Assembly (NCBI RefSeq): GCF_000878135.1
Contig: NZ_JXQZ01000127.1
Location: forward strand, 1-48,424
Length of the DNA stretch: 48,424 nt
DNA from: Frigoribacterium sp. MEB024
Lineage (GTDB): Bacteria; Actinomycetota; Actinomycetes; Actinomycetales; Microbacteriaceae
Direction of reading: 5' to 3'
Within the stretch, counting starts at the first letter, position 1. Each line of letters starts with the position of its first letter. This document shows, piece after piece, positions 16,561-24,117 of this stretch. A model generated the notes under the pieces. It searched no databases. It was given only the letters and a program-made list of their open reading frames with translations, and had not been told where the DNA came from. The translations under genes and the position numbers were made by a program.

Positions 16561-17462
16561 CCCTTGACCGCCCCGGTGAGCCCGCCGACGATGCGGCGTT
16601 CGAAGAGGCTGAAGAAGATCAACGCGGGCAGCATCGAGAGCGCCGTGAAGGCGAGCACCCGTGCCGTGTCGACCGAGTACTGCGACGAGAACGCCTGCAC
16701 GCCGAGGGGCAGGGTGAACGTCGACGGGTCGTTGAGGATGAACAGCGGCAGCAGGTACGAGTTCCAGGCGCCGATGAAGGCGAGGATGCCCACCGTGATG
16801 ACGCCGGGCAGCGACAGCCGCACCACCATGCGGAAGAAGAAGCCGAGGCGGCTGCAGCCGTCGATGAACGCGGCCTCCTCGATCTCGTCGGGGATCGCGC
16901 GGAGGAACGGCACGAGGATGATGATCGTCGTCGGCAGGGCGAAGGCGATCTGCGGCAGGATCACGCCGGCCAACGAGTTCGTCAGGCCCAGGTCGCGGAT
17001 GACGAGGTACAGCGGCGTGATCGCGACGGTCATCGGGAACATCAGCCCTGCCGCGAAGAGCGCGTAGAGCACCCCGCGACCGGCGAAGCGGTACCGGGCC
17101 AGCACGTAGCTGGCGGCCAGGCCGAGCGCGACCGTGCCGATCGTGGTCGCCCCGGCCGAGATCAGCGAGTTGCCGACCTGTCGCCAGAACGTGCCGCCGG
17201 TCAGCACGTCGAGGTAGTTGCCGATCTGCCACGGGCTCGGGAACCCGGACGGGTCGGTCGTGATCTGCGCGTTGGTGCGGAAGCCTCCGATCACGATGAA
17301 CGCGACGGGCGCGAGCATCGCCACGATGACGACCGCCGCGACCACGTACGCGACGCCGCGTCCGGGGTCGGCGATGCCGCGCCTCCTGCGCTTGGCCGGT
17401 CGGTCGCCGGTGACGGCGGGCCCGCGGCCCCGAGGAGGCGCGGTGAGGGTCGAGGCGGTCAT
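16557..17462 (-). CDS. Carbohydrate ABC transporter permease (MalG/inner component)
   Basis: The 301 aa protein has six predicted membrane helices and the EAA loop (IEEAAFIDGCSRLGFFFRMVVRLSLPG) that docks the ATPase subunit. A basic, disordered N-terminal tail (residues 1-28) contains two copies of the dispersed motif (17379, 17434). ATG 17462 overlaps the stop of the upstream permease gene (ATGA), and its own stop overlaps the GH3 start. With the 17459-18493 permease it forms the membrane channel for the sugar bound by the 18504-19790 protein. No ATPase gene is present, so a shared MsiK-type ATPase elsewhere is likely. Confidence 0.93.
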   Translation of the reverse strand: MTASTLTAPPRGRGPAVTGDRPAKRRRRGIADPGRGVAYVVAAVVIVAMLAPVAFIVIGGFRTNAQITTDPSGFPSPWQIGNYLDVLTGGTFWRQVGNSLISAGATTIGTVALGLAASYVLARYRFAGRGVLYALFAAGLMFPMTVAITPLYLVIRDLGLTNSLAGVILPQIAFALPTTIIILVPFLRAIPDEIEEAAFIDGCSRLGFFFRMVVRLSLPGVITVGILAFIGAWNSYLLPLFILNDPSTFTLPLGVQAFSSQYSVDTARVLAFTALSMLPALIFFSLFERRIVGGLTGAVKG

Positions 17463-18493
17463 CGTTCTTCTCCTGCGGTGGTCGCCGAGGTCGTGACGGC
17501 CCCGGCCGTGTCGCGTCGCAGCACGAAGCGCTGGTAGACGAGGGCGACGACGAGCGAGATGAGGAACAGCACGACCGCGACGGCGTTGCCGTAGCCGTAG
17601 CTGCCCGAGGTGCGGCCGTTCGCGACCATGTAGGTCGCCATGGTCGAGGTGCCGGCGGTCGCCGCGATGTACTGACCCCAGATGATGTAGACGAGGTCGA
17701 AGAGCTGCAGCGAGCCGATGATCGACAGGAACGCCCAGATGCGCAGCGTCGGTCCGAGCAGCGGCAGCGTGATGCGGCGCTGGATCTGCCACCAGCTCGC
17801 GCCGTCGATGGCCGCGGCCTCGCTGAGCTCCTCGGGCACGCCCTGGAGCCCGGCGAGGAAGAGGATGACGGCGAAGCCGACGTACTTCCAGGTGATGATC
17901 ACCAGCAGCGTCCAGATGGCGATGCTGGGATCGGCGAGCCAGTCGGTGGCGAACGAGCCGAGGCCGACCTTGGTGAGCAGGTCGTTGACGGCGCCGCTGC
18001 CCTGGAGCATGAGGCTCCAGCCCGTGCCGACGACGACCTCGCTGATGACGTAGGGCACGAAGATCAACACGCGGATGAGCGACTGACCGCGCAGCTTGCG
18101 GTTGAGCAGCAACGCGAGGCCGATGGCGACCGGGCCCTGCAGCACGAGCGAGAGCACGACGATCGTGGCGTTGTGCCGCAACGCGTCGAGGAAGGTCGGG
18201 TCCTGGAAGATCGTGACGTAGTTGCGGAACCCGACGAAGTCGGTCGGCGGGCCGAAGCCGGACCAGCTGAAGAAGCCGTAGTAGGCGGCCATCACGATCG
18301 GGAAGACCACGAACGCCAGGAACACCACGAGGGCGGGGCCGACGAGCAGGGCGATCTCGAGGCCGCGGGCGCCACGCCCCTTCCGGGACACGGCCCGGGA
18401 GGCCACCGGGGGCGAGACGAGTGCCTCGCCCCCGGCGGTGGCGTGAGGCCGCGAGGGTGCGGCGGGCCGCACGGAGGGTTCGCGGAGGCTCAC
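17459..18493 (-). CDS. Carbohydrate ABC transporter permease (MalF-like)
   Basis: The 344 aa protein has an N-terminal Pro/Ala tail, then six membrane helices (first: IALLVGPALVVFLAFVVFPIVM) and the EAA motif LSEAAAIDGASWWQIQRRITLPLLGP. It begins 10 bp after the binding-protein stop and ends in a four-base overlap with the second permease. Family and order (binding protein, MalF-like, MalG-like, hydrolase) match CUT1 oligosaccharide importers. Confidence 0.93.
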   Translation of the reverse strand: MSLREPSVRPAAPSRPHATAGGEALVSPPVASRAVSRKGRGARGLEIALLVGPALVVFLAFVVFPIVMAAYYGFFSWSGFGPPTDFVGFRNYVTIFQDPTFLDALRHNATIVVLSLVLQGPVAIGLALLLNRKLRGQSLIRVLIFVPYVISEVVVGTGWSLMLQGSGAVNDLLTKVGLGSFATDWLADPSIAIWTLLVIITWKYVGFAVILFLAGLQGVPEELSEAAAIDGASWWQIQRRITLPLLGPTLRIWAFLSIIGSLQLFDLVYIIWGQYIAATAGTSTMATYMVANGRTSGSYGYGNAVAVVLFLISLVVALVYQRFVLRRDTAGAVTTSATTAGEER

Positions 18494-18503
18494 GATCCGA
18501 CCT

Positions 18504-19790
18504 CTACGCCTTCTTGGCGGCGGCGTCGACGGCGTCGACGAACTGCTGCGGCGTGCCGTCGCCCGAGAGCAGGTCGACCACGGCGACGTTCATCGCGTTG
18601 CCGACGTTCAGGCCGTAGACGGTGTCGAGCCACTGCGAGACGAACGGGGCGTCGTTGTAGGCGCTGAGCACGTCCTGCAGGTAGGGCTCGGTGACGGCCT
18701 GCTGGGCGACCGTGTTGACCGGAGGCGCGTTGAAGGCCTTGTAGTACGCCTCCTGCACGTCGGGGGTCGCCAGGTAGTTCAGGAAGTCCACGCACGAGTC
18801 GGGAGCACCGGCCGAGCAGGAGTACCCGTCGACGCCGCCCATGATGGCGCCGGCCTCGCCGTCACCACCGTCGACGGCGGGGAAGGGGAACCAGCCCAGG
18901 TCGGACAGCGGCTTCTGGTCGGGCGTGAGCGAGGCGATGACGCCCGGGTCCCACGCACCCATCAGTTCCATGCCGGCCTGGTGGTTGGCGACGAGGCCGG
19001 CCGAGCTGCCGGCGCCCTGCTGGGCAGCCGTGGTGAGGAAGCCGTCGTTGAAGGGCTCGGTGTCGCGGAAGTCGGCGAGGTCCTCGGCCGCCTTCACCCA
19101 GCAGTCGTCGCTGAAGTCACGGTCGGTCGCGGCCTTCTCGAGCACGTCCGAGCTGCACGAGCGCAGGGCGAAGAAGAAGTACCAGTGCGCGGCGGGCCAC
19201 GCGTCCTTGCCGCCGAGCGCGACGGGCGAGACACCCGAGCCCTTGAGGGCGGTGACGGCCTGGTCGAGCTCGTCCATCGTCTTCGGGGCCTCGGTGATGC
19301 CGGCCGCGTCGAAGAGGTCCTGGCTGTACCAGAAGCCCCCGGGGAGGACGGCGACGGGCATCGAGTAGACCTTGCCGTCGACCGAGCCCGACCCGAAGGT
19401 GCCCTCGCTGATGTCCTTCTTCGCCTCGTCCGAGATGACGTCGGTGAGGTCCTTGACCTGTCCGGCCGAGACCATCGCCTGGAGCTTGCCGCCGCCGCGC
19501 TGCAGGAACACGTCGGGGGCGTCGCCCGAGTTGAGGGCGGTCTGCAGCTTGCTGTCGAAGTCCTCGTTCTGGACGGTCTGGACGTCGATCTTCACGTCCG
19601 GGTTGGCCTTCTCGAAGTCGGCCGCGGTCGCCGTCCAAAAGTCCTGGCCGGGGCCGGTCGTCGAGTTCTGCCAGAGGGTGAGCGTGCCGTCGTCCGACCC
19701 GCTTCCTCCCCCGGTGCTGCAGCCGGTCAGCAGTCCCGCTCCGATCAGCAGGGCCGCCGACCCGGCCAGGAGCCGTCGAGATGTGGTCAT
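18504..19790 (-). CDS. Extracellular solute-binding lipoprotein (CUT1 sugar ABC transporter)
   Basis: The 428 aa product has a lipoprotein signal peptide with lipobox LLTGC (Cys about residue 24) followed by a Gly/Ser linker. The mature part is a family 1 sugar-binding protein (TLTLWQNSTTGPGQDFWTATAADFEKANPDVKI, APDVFLQRGGG, GTFGSGSVDGKVYSMPVAV). Start ATG 19790 is preceded by AAGGTGG. It heads the four-gene operon, transcribed away from lacI. Partnership with a GH3 enzyme suggests beta-linked gluco- or xylo-oligosaccharides, which is inference. Confidence 0.93.
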   Translation of the reverse strand: MTTSRRLLAGSAALLIGAGLLTGCSTGGGSGSDDGTLTLWQNSTTGPGQDFWTATAADFEKANPDVKIDVQTVQNEDFDSKLQTALNSGDAPDVFLQRGGGKLQAMVSAGQVKDLTDVISDEAKKDISEGTFGSGSVDGKVYSMPVAVLPGGFWYSQDLFDAAGITEAPKTMDELDQAVTALKGSGVSPVALGGKDAWPAAHWYFFFALRSCSSDVLEKAATDRDFSDDCWVKAAEDLADFRDTEPFNDGFLTTAAQQGAGSSAGLVANHQAGMELMGAWDPGVIASLTPDQKPLSDLGWFPFPAVDGGDGEAGAIMGGVDGYSCSAGAPDSCVDFLNYLATPDVQEAYYKAFNAPPVNTVAQQAVTEPYLQDVLSAYNDAPFVSQWLDTVYGLNVGNAMNVAVVDLLSGDGTPQQFVDAVDAAAKKA

Positions 19791-19869
19791 GGTTCCACCT
19801 TTTCCTCTTCGTTGAGCGGCCGTGGTCGGCCGAGCGTGCCGTGCTCCGATGCGCGGCATGGCCTCAGTG

Positions 19870-19928
19870 TCGAAAACGTCCGGACGGGTGTCAAACGTTT
19901 TCGAAAACCATTTCCGTCGGGCTAGGCT
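19870..19928. promoter_or_regulatory. LacI-type operators and divergent promoters
   Basis: The gap between the binding-protein gene and lacI contains a perfect 12-bp palindrome GTTTTCGAAAAC (19897-19908), overlapping AAACGTTT (19893-19900), and a half-match TCGAAAAC at 19870. These are typical of LacI/GalR operators. For lacI itself TTCGAA (19900) and TAGGCT (19923), 17 bp apart, form a plausible promoter, with TAGGCT six bases before the GTG, suggesting a leaderless, autoregulated lacI transcript. Confidence 0.7.
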
Positions 19929-19934
19929 GCGGAC

Positions 19935-20945
19935 GTGATGACGGCACGGGTGACGATCCACGACGTGGCACGGGCGGCCGGGGTGTCGGTCGCGACGGTG
20001 TCGAAGGCGGTCAACGGGCGCTACGGCGTCTCGGCCCAGGCGATCGAGCGCGTCATGGCGGCGGTGGACGAGCTCGGCTACGAGTCGAGCCTCGTGGCCA
20101 GCAGCATGCGGGCCCGCCGCACCGGGGTGATCGGCGTGCTCGTGGCCGACTTCGAGCCGTTCAGCTCGGAGGTCCTCAAGGGCGTCGGGGCGGCCGTCCG
20201 GTCGCGGGGCGCCGAGTACGACCTGCTGGCCTACAGCGGAGCGCACCGCGGCGAGAACACCGGCTGGGAGCGTCGCTCGCTCAGCCGGCTGAGCGGCACG
20301 CTGATCGACGGGGCGATCCTCGTCACGCCGTCCGTGCTGACGACGGCCGCGAGCATCCCCGTGGTGGCCGTCGACCCGCACACCGGGCGCACCGACCTGC
20401 CGTCGGTCGAGGCCGACAGCCGCGGCGGGGCGTTGCTCGCCGTCGAGCACCTGCTCGGCCTGGGCCACCGGCGGATCGGATTCCTGGCCGGGCGCCCCGA
20501 CCTGCGCTCGGCGTCGTTGCGCGAGGCGGGCTACGTGCAGGCGCTGCGGGCGGCCGGCGTCACCCGCGACCCGGCACTGACCCGCAACGGCGACTTCGAG
20601 TTGACGGCCTCTCGCCAGGCGGCCCGCTCGCTGCTGACCAGCCCCGACCGGCCGACGGCCGTCTTCGCCGCCAACGACCTCTCGGCCATCGCCCTGCTGC
20701 GCACCGCGCTCGACCTCGGCCTGCGGGTGCCCGACGACCTCAGCATCGTCGGGTTCGACGACATCCCCGAGGCCTCGCGGGAGTCGCCTCCGTTGACCAC
20801 CGTGCAGCAGCCCATGCAGCGGCTCGGCAGCGCGGCCGCAGGCATGCTCTTCACGATGCTCGAGGGCGGCGAGCCGGCCGCCCCCGAGGTGCAGCTGCCG
20901 ACGCGGCTCGTGGTGCGCGGCACGACGGGGCCGCCGCGCGGGTGA
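19935..20945 (+). CDS. LacI-family repressor of the GH3/ABC sugar operon
   Basis: The 336 aa protein has the LacI helix-turn-helix (VTIHDVARAAGVSVATVSKAVNGRYGVS), a hinge helix and a periplasmic-binding-protein-like sensor domain ending IVGFDDIPEASRESPPLTTVQQPM. GTG 19935 is immediately followed by ATG 19938, so either may be used. It is divergent from the binding-protein gene, with palindromic operators between them. The expected role is repression relieved by the imported sugar. Confidence 0.92.
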   Translation: MMTARVTIHDVARAAGVSVATVSKAVNGRYGVSAQAIERVMAAVDELGYESSLVASSMRARRTGVIGVLVADFEPFSSEVLKGVGAAVRSRGAEYDLLAYSGAHRGENTGWERRSLSRLSGTLIDGAILVTPSVLTTAASIPVVAVDPHTGRTDLPSVEADSRGGALLAVEHLLGLGHRRIGFLAGRPDLRSASLREAGYVQALRAAGVTRDPALTRNGDFELTASRQAARSLLTSPDRPTAVFAANDLSAIALLRTALDLGLRVPDDLSIVGFDDIPEASRESPPLTTVQQPMQRLGSAAAGMLFTMLEGGEPAAPEVQLPTRLVVRGTTGPPRG

Positions 20946-20964
20946 CCAAGATCTGCCCTCGGAC

Positions 20965-20997
20965 TTCCACAATCATTCGCGATCACGTACGGTTGTG
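20965..20997 (+). promoter_or_regulatory. Promoter with inverted repeat upstream of AbiE-like pair
   Basis: TTCCAC (20965) and TACGGT (20988), 17 bp apart, form a candidate promoter. The arms CACAATC (20968-20974) and GGTTGTG (20991-20997) form an inverted repeat with one mismatch that covers both boxes, as expected for autorepression by an AbiEi-type protein. Confidence 0.5.
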
Positions 20998-21003
20998 CAC
21001 ACC

Positions 21004-21660
21004 ATGGCCGAATTGAGCGCATCCGAGTACGCGAAACGTCACGACATCTCGACCCGGCGTGCCCAGGCGGCCGCCGCGGACGGACAACTCGACGCCCGGT
21101 GGGTCGGCGGACGATGGCTGATCGACGACGCCGCCCCCCATCGACACCAGCCCGGTCGCCCGCTATCGCGCCGCTCGGCGGACGCCTTGATGGCTCGGCT
21201 GACCGATGAGCCCGACTGGGCGAATGGACTGTCACCCAGCGAGCGGGGCCGGACGCTGGCCCGGATCGTCGAACTCCGGCAGGGCACGACACCGTCCGAA
21301 CGCCTCGCCCTCTGGCTCCGGACCGCCTACCCCACAATGCGGGGGTTCGACGCGCCGACTGCCGACCTCCCCGATCTCCGACTGGACACCCGGCTCACGC
21401 CCGGGGGCAGCAGCGACGAACGCTCGGGCATGAGCGACGGCGGCAGGCTCGAGGCACATGTGTCGGCTGTCGACCTCGACGCCGTGGTCCACGAGTACCT
21501 GCTCGTCCCGTCCCGCCGACCTAACGTCGTGCTCAGGGTGCACGACGGCGCCGCACCGCGGCCGCTGCCACTCGGTGCCCTCATCGCCGACCTGGCGACG
21601 AACACCGGGCCCCGAGAACGAGCCGCCGCCGACAGGTTGATCCACGAGGGCTCGCGATGA
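21004..21660 (+). CDS. AbiEi-like HTH protein (putative antitoxin)
   Basis: The 218 aa protein begins with a small helix-turn-helix (LSASEYAKRHDISTRRAQAAAADGQL) followed by a short strand region (ARWVGGRWLIDD), like excisionase/AbiEi N-termini. The C-terminal third (VSAVDLDAVVHEYLLVP, LPLGALIADLATNTGPRERAAADRL) looks helical and compact. ATG 21004 is chosen; a GTG at 20995 is an alternative three codons upstream. Its stop overlaps the next start (ATGA), a typical toxin-antitoxin arrangement. I infer antitoxin/autorepressor from architecture; the middle region does not clearly match a family. Confidence 0.6.
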   Translation: MAELSASEYAKRHDISTRRAQAAAADGQLDARWVGGRWLIDDAAPHRHQPGRPLSRRSADALMARLTDEPDWANGLSPSERGRTLARIVELRQGTTPSERLALWLRTAYPTMRGFDAPTADLPDLRLDTRLTPGGSSDERSGMSDGGRLEAHVSAVDLDAVVHEYLLVPSRRPNVVLRVHDGAAPRPLPLGALIADLATNTGPRERAAADRLIHEGSR

Positions 21661-22373
21661 TCGTCGCGCCTGCGCTCCGAGCCGCCCAGGCCGACGCCTG
21701 GCACGCCCTCTTCGAGGTGCATGAGCGCCTGCCGACCGGCTGGGCCGTCGTCGGCGGCCAGATGGTCCAGTCACATTGCTGGGAGCGCGGGTCGACGTCC
21801 GCCCGCCCCACGAACGACGCGGACACCGTGCTCGACGTACGTGCCCATCCGACGATGTTGCTGCGATTCACGACGGTCCTCCGCGACTGCGGGTTCGTCG
21901 CGGACGGCCAGAGCTTCGAGGGCCATCAGCACCGCTGGGTCCGGGGCGGCGCTCAGATCGACGTCCTCATCCCCCGCTTCCTCGGCGAGCGGGCGTCCTC
22001 ACGTCGCGGCATCACCGGCGGGACGACCCTCGCCGCCCCGGGCGCCCAGGGTGCGGTCGACCGGGCGTGCGCCGTCGAAGTCCGGGTGAACGGCCGCGAC
22101 GGCGTCGTCTCGCGGCCGACCTTGCAGGGCGCGCTCCTCGCCAAGGCCGCAGCCGTCGAGATCCCGGGAGACGACCACACGCGACACCTCGTCGACATCA
22201 CCACCCTCGTGTCGCTCGTCTCCCGCCGGGATCGAGTGGGGGTGGACGTCACCGAGACCGAACGTCGCCGCATCCGTGCCGCCCTCAGCCTCATCGAGCG
22301 CGATCCGCTCGTCTGCCGGGTCGCGGACGTCGACCCGATCGTCGTCGACCGGCTGCGCCTGGCCTTCGCCTGA
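21657..22373 (+). CDS. AbiEii/MNT-type nucleotidyltransferase (putative toxin)
   Basis: The 238 aa protein shows the polymerase-beta nucleotidyltransferase core: VVGGQMVQSH (GG at 33-34), then RPTNDADTVLDV giving Asp54 and Asp56, and QIDVLIP giving the third carboxylate, Asp102. This D-x-D...D triad and the R-x-T-x-D-x-D context match AbiEii/MenT-like and MNT proteins. Helical C-terminal regions follow. AbiEii-family toxins transfer nucleotides (to tRNA in MenT proteins) and mediate abortive infection. Overlap with the HTH gene upstream supports a type IV-like pair. Target and phage relevance are unproven. The 22374-22634 gap downstream has only a terminator palindrome. Confidence 0.65.
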   Translation: MIVAPALRAAQADAWHALFEVHERLPTGWAVVGGQMVQSHCWERGSTSARPTNDADTVLDVRAHPTMLLRFTTVLRDCGFVADGQSFEGHQHRWVRGGAQIDVLIPRFLGERASSRRGITGGTTLAAPGAQGAVDRACAVEVRVNGRDGVVSRPTLQGALLAKAAAVEIPGDDHTRHLVDITTLVSLVSRRDRVGVDVTETERRRIRAALSLIERDPLVCRVADVDPIVVDRLRLAFA

Positions 22374-22570
22374 CCCCCGCAGACCCCGGTGTCGCCCTTG
22401 ACACCAGAGTCCGTGCCGAGAGTTCGGGCTCCCGACGATGCCAGCGGTTCGGGCCGCCGACGGCGTGCCGCGACGGGGTCGGTCGGGCACGGGGTGCCCA
22501 GGGGCACCCGGGCATGTCTTCGGAGCGGCACGTCTCCCCCGTTGGGGTGACATCGCGAGAAAGGCGGAAA

Positions 22571-22608
22571 CGCAGGAGGCGCGGGTCACGCGACCCGCGC
22601 CTCCTGCG
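22571..22608. terminator. Bidirectional terminator palindrome built from the dispersed motif
   Basis: Arms 22571-22587 and 22592-22608 are perfectly complementary over 17 bp with a four-base loop. Each arm carries the dispersed 14-mer. It sits between the convergent nucleotidyltransferase and carrier genes, so it can end transcription from both sides. Confidence 0.75.
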
Positions 22609-22634
22609 TCCTCGAGGCCGTCAGGCCCGACCGA

Positions 22635-23999
22635 TCAGGCCCAGAGGAACGGCACCACGAACGCCAGCAGCGTGACGACCGGTCCGATGACCACCATCGA
22701 GAGGCCCCATCGGGTCAGGTGGCGGTAGAGGCGCGGTCGGTCCTCCTCGACGCCCGAGGCGACGATGGTCGCGCCGGTCGTGCCGAACGGAGCGCAGTCG
22801 ACGAGCGAGGCGGAGATCGCCAGGGCGTAGATGAAGCCGGTCATCTCGAGTCCGCCGCCCGGGACGAGCAGGGGGACGGCGAGCGGGATGAGCGCACCCA
22901 GGATGCCGATGGTCGAGGCGAAGGCCGACACGAGACCGGCGATGACGCAGATGACGAACGCGGCGAGCAGCGGCGACGAGACCGAGCGGGCGACCTCGCC
23001 GAGCTGGTCGATGGCACCGAGCCGCGTCAGGACGCCGACGTAGGTGATGATCCCGCCGAGCAACAGGATGGTGTTCCAGTCGATGCGCGCCAGCGACGCA
23101 CGGCCGACGTCGGGCTTGAGGAAGGCGAGGAAGACGGCGAGCGTCAGCGCGACCGCACCGAGGTTGAGGTCGACGTCGAGCAACGTGATCGTGAAGAAGC
23201 CGACGATCAGCACCGGGATGCTCACGAGCACGACGAGCTGGTACGCGCCGAGTCGGGTGGCGGTGGCCGGCTCGGTGAGGACGGCGGTGCCGCCCTGACC
23301 GTGCCCGGCACCGGCAGTGCGCCCGCTTCCGGCACTGCGCGTGCCGCCGGTCCCGCCGGCTGCCACCGTGGCCCGGGCCGCGCCGGCCGCCCGGGTCCGG
23401 GCGATCAGCTCTCGACCGCCGAACAGGAAGAACGCGACCAGCACGACGAGCGTGTTGACGCCGACCGAGAGGCCGAACATCAGACCCGGGTTGTACGGGA
23501 TGCCCGAGGCCCGTGCCACGGTCATGACCGTGATGCCGTTGATGCTCGTCGGGGCGAGGGCTCCGCCCACGATGGCCGAGCTCATGACGATGCCCATCAT
23601 CGTCGAGTGGATCTTGTGCTTGTGCGCCAGGCTCATCGCGATCGGCACGATCGTGAAGGCGGCGTGCGACGTGCCGAGGCACGCGACGAGCGTGCCGATG
23701 ACGAACATCGCCCAGGGGATGAGTGCCACGCGGTCGCCGATCAGACCGACCGAGCGGTCGACCAGCCAGTCGACGACGCCGGTCTCGCGGGCGATGCCGA
23801 ACAGGTAGGTGATGCCGAGCAGGATCAGCAGGGCGTCGACCGGGAAGCCGCCGAGGACGTCGTCGAGGCTCTCGCCGACGACGAGCACGCCGACCAGGAG
23901 GGCGGCGACGAACGCCAGGGCGCCCATGTGCACGTTCCGGATCGCCGAGAGGGCGAAGACGGCGACGAGGACGATCAGCGCGACGAGCTCGACGCTCAC
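22635..23999 (-). CDS. SLC13/MatC-type carboxylate transporter
   Basis: The 454 aa protein has about 11-12 hydrophobic segments and resembles MatC_N/SLC13 dicarboxylate carriers: LLGITYLFGIARETG, CLGTSHAAFTIVPIAMSLAHKH, SAIVGGALAPTSINGITV in the first half and STIGILGALIPLAVPL, DCAPFGTTGATIVASG in the second. A Gly/Ala/Thr-rich cytoplasmic loop (about 205-240) separates the halves. The GTG start at 23999 lacks a strong ribosome site but overlaps the stop of a 16-codon leader peptide (GTGA). It lies in the operon of the 24118-25479 oxidoreductase and probably imports the sugar acid degraded by the locus. Confidence 0.85.
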   Translation of the reverse strand: MSVELVALIVLVAVFALSAIRNVHMGALAFVAALLVGVLVVGESLDDVLGGFPVDALLILLGITYLFGIARETGVVDWLVDRSVGLIGDRVALIPWAMFVIGTLVACLGTSHAAFTIVPIAMSLAHKHKIHSTMMGIVMSSAIVGGALAPTSINGITVMTVARASGIPYNPGLMFGLSVGVNTLVVLVAFFLFGGRELIARTRAAGAARATVAAGGTGGTRSAGSGRTAGAGHGQGGTAVLTEPATATRLGAYQLVVLVSIPVLIVGFFTITLLDVDLNLGAVALTLAVFLAFLKPDVGRASLARIDWNTILLLGGIITYVGVLTRLGAIDQLGEVARSVSSPLLAAFVICVIAGLVSAFASTIGILGALIPLAVPLLVPGGGLEMTGFIYALAISASLVDCAPFGTTGATIVASGVEEDRPRLYRHLTRWGLSMVVIGPVVTLLAFVVPFLWA

Positions 24000-24046
24000 G
24001 AGGTCGCCGCCGGGGTGGGTTCGGTCGGTTCGGGGGTGTAGGGCAT
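23996..24046 (-). CDS. 16-residue leader peptide coupled to the carrier gene
   Basis: ATG 24046 follows AGGAGA at a ten-base spacing and reads MPYTPEPTEPTPAATS, then stops at a TGA that overlaps the GTG start of the carrier (GTGA). The carrier has no good ribosome site of its own, so its translation probably depends on ribosomes finishing this peptide. The Pro-rich sequence could slow ribosomes. The peptide is inferred from signals, not homology. Confidence 0.5.
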   Translation of the reverse strand: MPYTPEPTEPTPAATS

Positions 24047-24117
24047 CGTCGTCGATCTCCTGGTTCGGGGTGTCACGGGTCGGGAGGGGGGAAGGGGAAA
24101 GGCCGAGGAGGCGCGGG

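Noticed and set aside
21004-22373. Horizontal transfer of the AbiE-like pair
   Set aside because: Base composition looks only slightly less GC-rich than neighbours, and no flanking repeats or mobile genes are visible, so transfer cannot be argued from this window.
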